Shown here in pieces: positions 61,408 to 64,000 of a DNA stretch of 64,000 nucleotides; positions within the stretch are counted from its first letter, which is position 1, and each line of letters starts with the position of its first letter. Made by a program: the position numbers and the translations under genes. The notes under the pieces are model-generated. The model was given only the letters and a program-made list of their open reading frames with translations. It made no database searches and was not told the DNA's origin. The DNA lies in contig NZ_JADGMQ010000010.1 of the NCBI RefSeq assembly GCF_016124105.1, forward strand, positions 79,661-143,660, in the 5' to 3' direction. Source of the stretch: Aquamicrobium zhengzhouense. GTDB taxonomy: Bacteria > Pseudomonadota > Alphaproteobacteria > Rhizobiales > Rhizobiaceae.

Positions 61408-63203
61408 TACACAGCTGCTGCTTTCTTCTTGCGCCGTACGCCTGTCGGTTTCGGTTCTTCCATGATGCCTCGCCGTTCCCGGAACTTTTTCCAGAATGCG
61501 AAAGCATCAGGATCGCGCACCTCGCCTGCGGGCAATTCAAGTTCCTGAGCAGGCAAAGTCGTCCGGTAACTCGCGCGATCGTTTCCGCGCGGATAGTCGA
61601 TCAGTTCCGACTTAAGTTCTTCTTCGATGTCGAGATCTGCCTCGGCTAAAACATTATAGATTGCAACGCCAACAGCCCGGGCCATGATCGGTGGAAACGC
61701 GTTCGCAATTTGCCGTCTTTTTTGCCGGTCCGAACCGCAGAACTCCCATTCCCTGGGGAAGCCCTGCAGGTGCGCACCCATTTCCAGGGTGAGCTTAGGT
61801 ATGTGATCGAGTGGCGCGTCGGCCGCAGGTGCCTCAGCTGCAAGTGACTCACCGTCCATGCCGAGCTTAGCCCATTGGGGGAGCTGCTTTTTGGAAGAAA
61901 ACCCCTTGATGCCACTATCTGAGCCTCCCACGAGGGTTGGGCTTGGCTTATTGGCCCGTTTCGCCCAGGCCTCGGCTCCCTTCCAGCCATTTTCAGCCAT
62001 CATTGGCAAAAGGGCTTCACCCAATGTCTTTCGGCCACCCTGAAGTCCAGTTGGCATCCTGAACCGTGACATCAATCCATCACGAAAGCCGATGACGACG
62101 ACACGCGGACGGTTCTGTCCCAGGCCATAATCGGCTCCTGCTATAGGGAAAGCCTGCACATCATATCCCGCACTTTGAAAGGCGCTGAATAGTTCGGCGC
62201 GGTAGGCGGAGTTGGGCGAGTCGCTGAAACCGGACACGTTCTCGAACATGAACGCCCTCGGACGAACCACTTGAACGATCTCGACCGCTTCACGGAAAAG
62301 GTCCCGCTTGTCGTCACCGCCCTTCTTGCTACCTAGAGTGGAGTGCGGCTGGCATGGTACGCCTCCCGCAATCAGATCGACATGGTCTCGATAGCGGTCA
62401 AAGTTGAAACCTTTGATGTCCCGTGTGAATAGCGGTCCGAAGGTAAAGTTCTTCTTGAGCGTTGCGGTGGCGTGCTTATTCTTCTCAAAGACGCCCAGCG
62501 GACGGAAGCCAGCTGCATGCAAGCCGATCGCCTGACCGCCGGCTCCCGCGCAAATCTCCAGCGAGGTCAGCGGCTCTCGCTTCCTTTGGCCGCCACCCCT
62601 CCAATCATCCTGGTCATCATCGCGCCGTGCATCAATACTCTCTTTTAGACGGGTGATGTCCGCACCGCTCAGCCAGGCGACCTTCTTGATCAGGTCAGCT
62701 TCAATGTAGCGGTCGGTCGCGAGATTGATCAGCTTTTCGTCGGCGAAATCCCTCGCACTCAGCCGCTCCAACGCAACCTTTGCCTTCGCCAGCCGGATTG
62801 AATTGGAATTACTGTAATCGAAGAACCATTCTTCAAATTCAACATGCTCGCTGCCGAAGAGCTCATGGAACTGACTAAGCAACTGTTCTGCCCGTGCCGA
62901 CAGTGCCAATATTTTCAGATCCAGCAGCGCATCTTCGAGTTGATCGATTTCGTGAAAATCAATCAGTTCTTCGACGTATTCATTAAGCTCGGCACGGTAG
63001 GAGGCAAGTTCTGCCTGCGCGCGTCTCGTGATCTGGGCAGCAAGGAGTCGGTTACGCTTCTTCAGCTGCTCACGCGCAGCCACCTCTTTGTCTTTCAGCT
63101 CCAACTGGACCAGCGATTTGCGGCTGATGCTCTTGCCCGCCTCAAGCTGTCCAATAGCCTCTCGTCTTGCTTCGGGGGTTGTCTTGTGAAGGGCTGCGAT
63201 CAT
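61407..63203 (-). CDS. DNA (cytosine-5) methyltransferase with long N-terminal extension
   Basis: 598 residues. The catalytic part starts about residue 215: motif I LEICAGAGGQAIGLHAAGF, motif IV GGVPCQPHS with the catalytic Cys, motif VI MFENVSGF, motif VIII GQNRPRVVVIGF and motif X QIANAFPPIMARAVG. The first 210 residues are helical and charged (ELKDKEVAAREQLKKRNRL), an extension not seen in short Dcm enzymes. No restriction endonuclease gene is visible within the window, so it may be an orphan or belong to a decayed system. A small gene 39 bases upstream is probably co-transcribed. Confidence 0.92.
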   Translation of the reverse strand: MIAALHKTTPEARREAIGQLEAGKSISRKSLVQLELKDKEVAAREQLKKRNRLLAAQITRRAQAELASYRAELNEYVEELIDFHEIDQLEDALLDLKILALSARAEQLLSQFHELFGSEHVEFEEWFFDYSNSNSIRLAKAKVALERLSARDFADEKLINLATDRYIEADLIKKVAWLSGADITRLKESIDARRDDDQDDWRGGGQRKREPLTSLEICAGAGGQAIGLHAAGFRPLGVFEKNKHATATLKKNFTFGPLFTRDIKGFNFDRYRDHVDLIAGGVPCQPHSTLGSKKGGDDKRDLFREAVEIVQVVRPRAFMFENVSGFSDSPNSAYRAELFSAFQSAGYDVQAFPIAGADYGLGQNRPRVVVIGFRDGLMSRFRMPTGLQGGRKTLGEALLPMMAENGWKGAEAWAKRANKPSPTLVGGSDSGIKGFSSKKQLPQWAKLGMDGESLAAEAPAADAPLDHIPKLTLEMGAHLQGFPREWEFCGSDRQKRRQIANAFPPIMARAVGVAIYNVLAEADLDIEEELKSELIDYPRGNDRASYRTTLPAQELELPAGEVRDPDAFAFWKKFRERRGIMEEPKPTGVRRKKKAAAV

Positions 63204-63242
63204 ATCGAGGTCGACGCCGCTTCTGATTAGTAGATCGCGGTG

Positions 63243-63461
63243 CTAGATCTCCGTGGCGGCAGCGCCAAGAAGTCGGCTCGCCTCAGCTGACGTGAAGCCG
63301 CAGTCGTGGACAAGAACTGCGTGTCTTTCCTTGCGTGGCAGATCATCCAGCTCCCTGAGCCTGTCAATAATCTGAAAAATGGAATTCGTGCGCGACTTGC
63401 GAAAGCTGCGCGCCCTGGTACGCAGATCACGCAGAAGTTTCGATTTGTCTTCACCTACCAT
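63243..63461 (-). CDS. Small protein upstream of the methyltransferase
   Basis: 72 residues, ATG at 63461 after GGGGG. The N-terminus is basic (KSKLLRDLRTRARSFRKSR) and the end (HDCGFTSAEASRLLGAA) looks like a short helix-turn-helix. It could be a regulator or specificity helper of the methyltransferase; the family is not recognised. Confidence 0.55.
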   Translation of the reverse strand: MVGEDKSKLLRDLRTRARSFRKSRTNSIFQIIDRLRELDDLPRKERHAVLVHDCGFTSAEASRLLGAAATEI

Positions 63462-63963
63462 GCCAGCCCCCTAGCTTTGCTATAGATGTCAAAGTTGCAC
63501 TTAACCCGCCTGCGAATGAACAATACCTTACTTTAGGTGATGACGTTGCGTCATGCTGGATGTGCATGGCCATTCATCACTGCTGATCCAGAGCGAGAGA
63601 TGTACGACAGAATTAGTGGTGGCGTGTGCTCGTCGCGCGGTCGAGGAAGCGACGTGCTGCGTCTGGCTGCTGTGTTGCCAAAGATTGACCTGTCCGTGCG
63701 CAACGCTTGCCTGGCTCGAGCCGCCAGGCGATATCCAATCTCGGTGAGTGCCAGGCTTGCGATAGCGCTTGGTGATAAAGGACCACCAGCACAAGGCGTT
63801 CCGGTCGGGCAGCGAATGAACCGACCGCTACAACCGCAAGGCTATTACGCGAGAATATCAAACGCCGATACGCCACCTGCTTTGTTGGCCTCAGATTGAG
63901 ACTGAGGTGGACCCGTCTGCTGAGACAGTTTGGCGGCTTGGCTAAGGTGGATCAGGTTGGTTT
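63462..63963. other. Region without convincing genes
   Basis: About 500 bases. Open frames on both strands (e.g. 63613-63876 minus) lack domains or ribosome sites. The sequence near 63900-63960 (starting GAGGTGGACCCG) has the look of an insertion-sequence end, which I cannot confirm. Confidence 0.35.
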
Positions 63964-64000
63964 TTACGCCGCCAGTTGCTCCATCATTTCTGCGGTAGCA
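63964..64000 (-). CDS. C-terminal end of an unidentified gene at the window edge
   Basis: The minus strand enters the window reading TAEMMEQLAA and a TAA stop at 63966-63964. Too short to assign; possibly a transposase, given the mobile-element surroundings. Confidence 0.25.
   Translation of the reverse strand, partial: ATAEMMEQLAA

Noticed and set aside
63528..63876. Overlapping minus-strand frames near the right edge
   Set aside because: No ribosome site, no recognisable domain, and both frames show poor codon use.

Overview
The window looks like a chromosomal stretch of an alphaproteobacterium, most likely of the order Hyphomicrobiales (Rhizobiales). The reasons are high GC, dense operons with ATGA overlaps, an iol operon of the rhizobial type with an RpiR-type IolR and GGAA-N6-TTCC-like operators, an FrcABC-type transporter, and many solute-binding-protein uptake systems. 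Genus cannot be fixed from sequence alone. Positions 1-54622 read as ordinary, well-conserved metabolic chromosome; 54623-64000 is an accessory region full of mobile-element traces.

Layout. 1-756: 5' part of a glutathione-dependent formaldehyde dehydrogenase (minus). 886-12726: a myo-inositol island with two Gfo/Idh dehydrogenases (minus), the regulator iolR, an ABC importer (binding protein, permease, ATPase), then iolC fused to its aldolase domain, iolD, iolE, a two-helix membrane peptide and iolB. IolG, E, D, B, C and the fused aldolase domain lead from inositol to DHAP plus malonate semialdehyde; iolA is not in the window. 12683-14041: type II NADH dehydrogenase. 14156-19695: a minus-strand operon for an Fe3+/phosphonate-type ABC importer together with a metallo-beta-lactamase hydrolase and a CX5R phosphatase, which suggests uptake and cleavage of a phosphorylated compound.

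19867-28438 is the most unusual part. Amino-acid-type binding proteins and permeases without any ATPase are translationally coupled to an RsbW-like kinase and an RsbU-like HAMP/SpoIIE phosphatase. A STAS antagonist overlaps on the opposite strand. Next come a beta-carbonic anhydrase and an NCS2-type transporter whose C-terminus looks like a degenerate RsbW-type ATPase domain. I read this as a partner-switching signalling locus built from transporter parts.

29366-41266 is a 2-hydroxyacid/CoA catabolic island: MFS and TRAP transporters, four family III CoA-transferases, a two-subunit 2-hydroxyacyl-CoA dehydratase-like pair, and a MarR regulator with three near-identical 15-bp palindromic operators at the promoters. 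41622-46379 holds an ACP, AMP-ligase, PLP-decarboxylase trio of the kind found with exosortase A systems, plus an acyltransferase-like protein and a polysaccharide deacetylase. 46500-47975 is selO. 48190-54622 is a LacI-regulated ABC importer followed by an inositol-monophosphatase-family enzyme and a metallophosphoesterase.

That phosphoesterase is cut by a 2.75-kb TniA/TniB-only transposon (54623-57370). Beyond it lie two diverged copies of a 400-bp segment carrying the 3' end of a cytosine methyltransferase gene. One copy is split by a 416-bp insertion flanked by a 14-bp direct repeat. Between the copies lies a class II-type Fic protein with four 24-bp-phased operator-like repeats upstream. 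An intact C5 methyltransferase follows, with a small upstream partner gene, and the right edge holds the end of an unidentified gene. No tRNA, rRNA or CRISPR array was seen.
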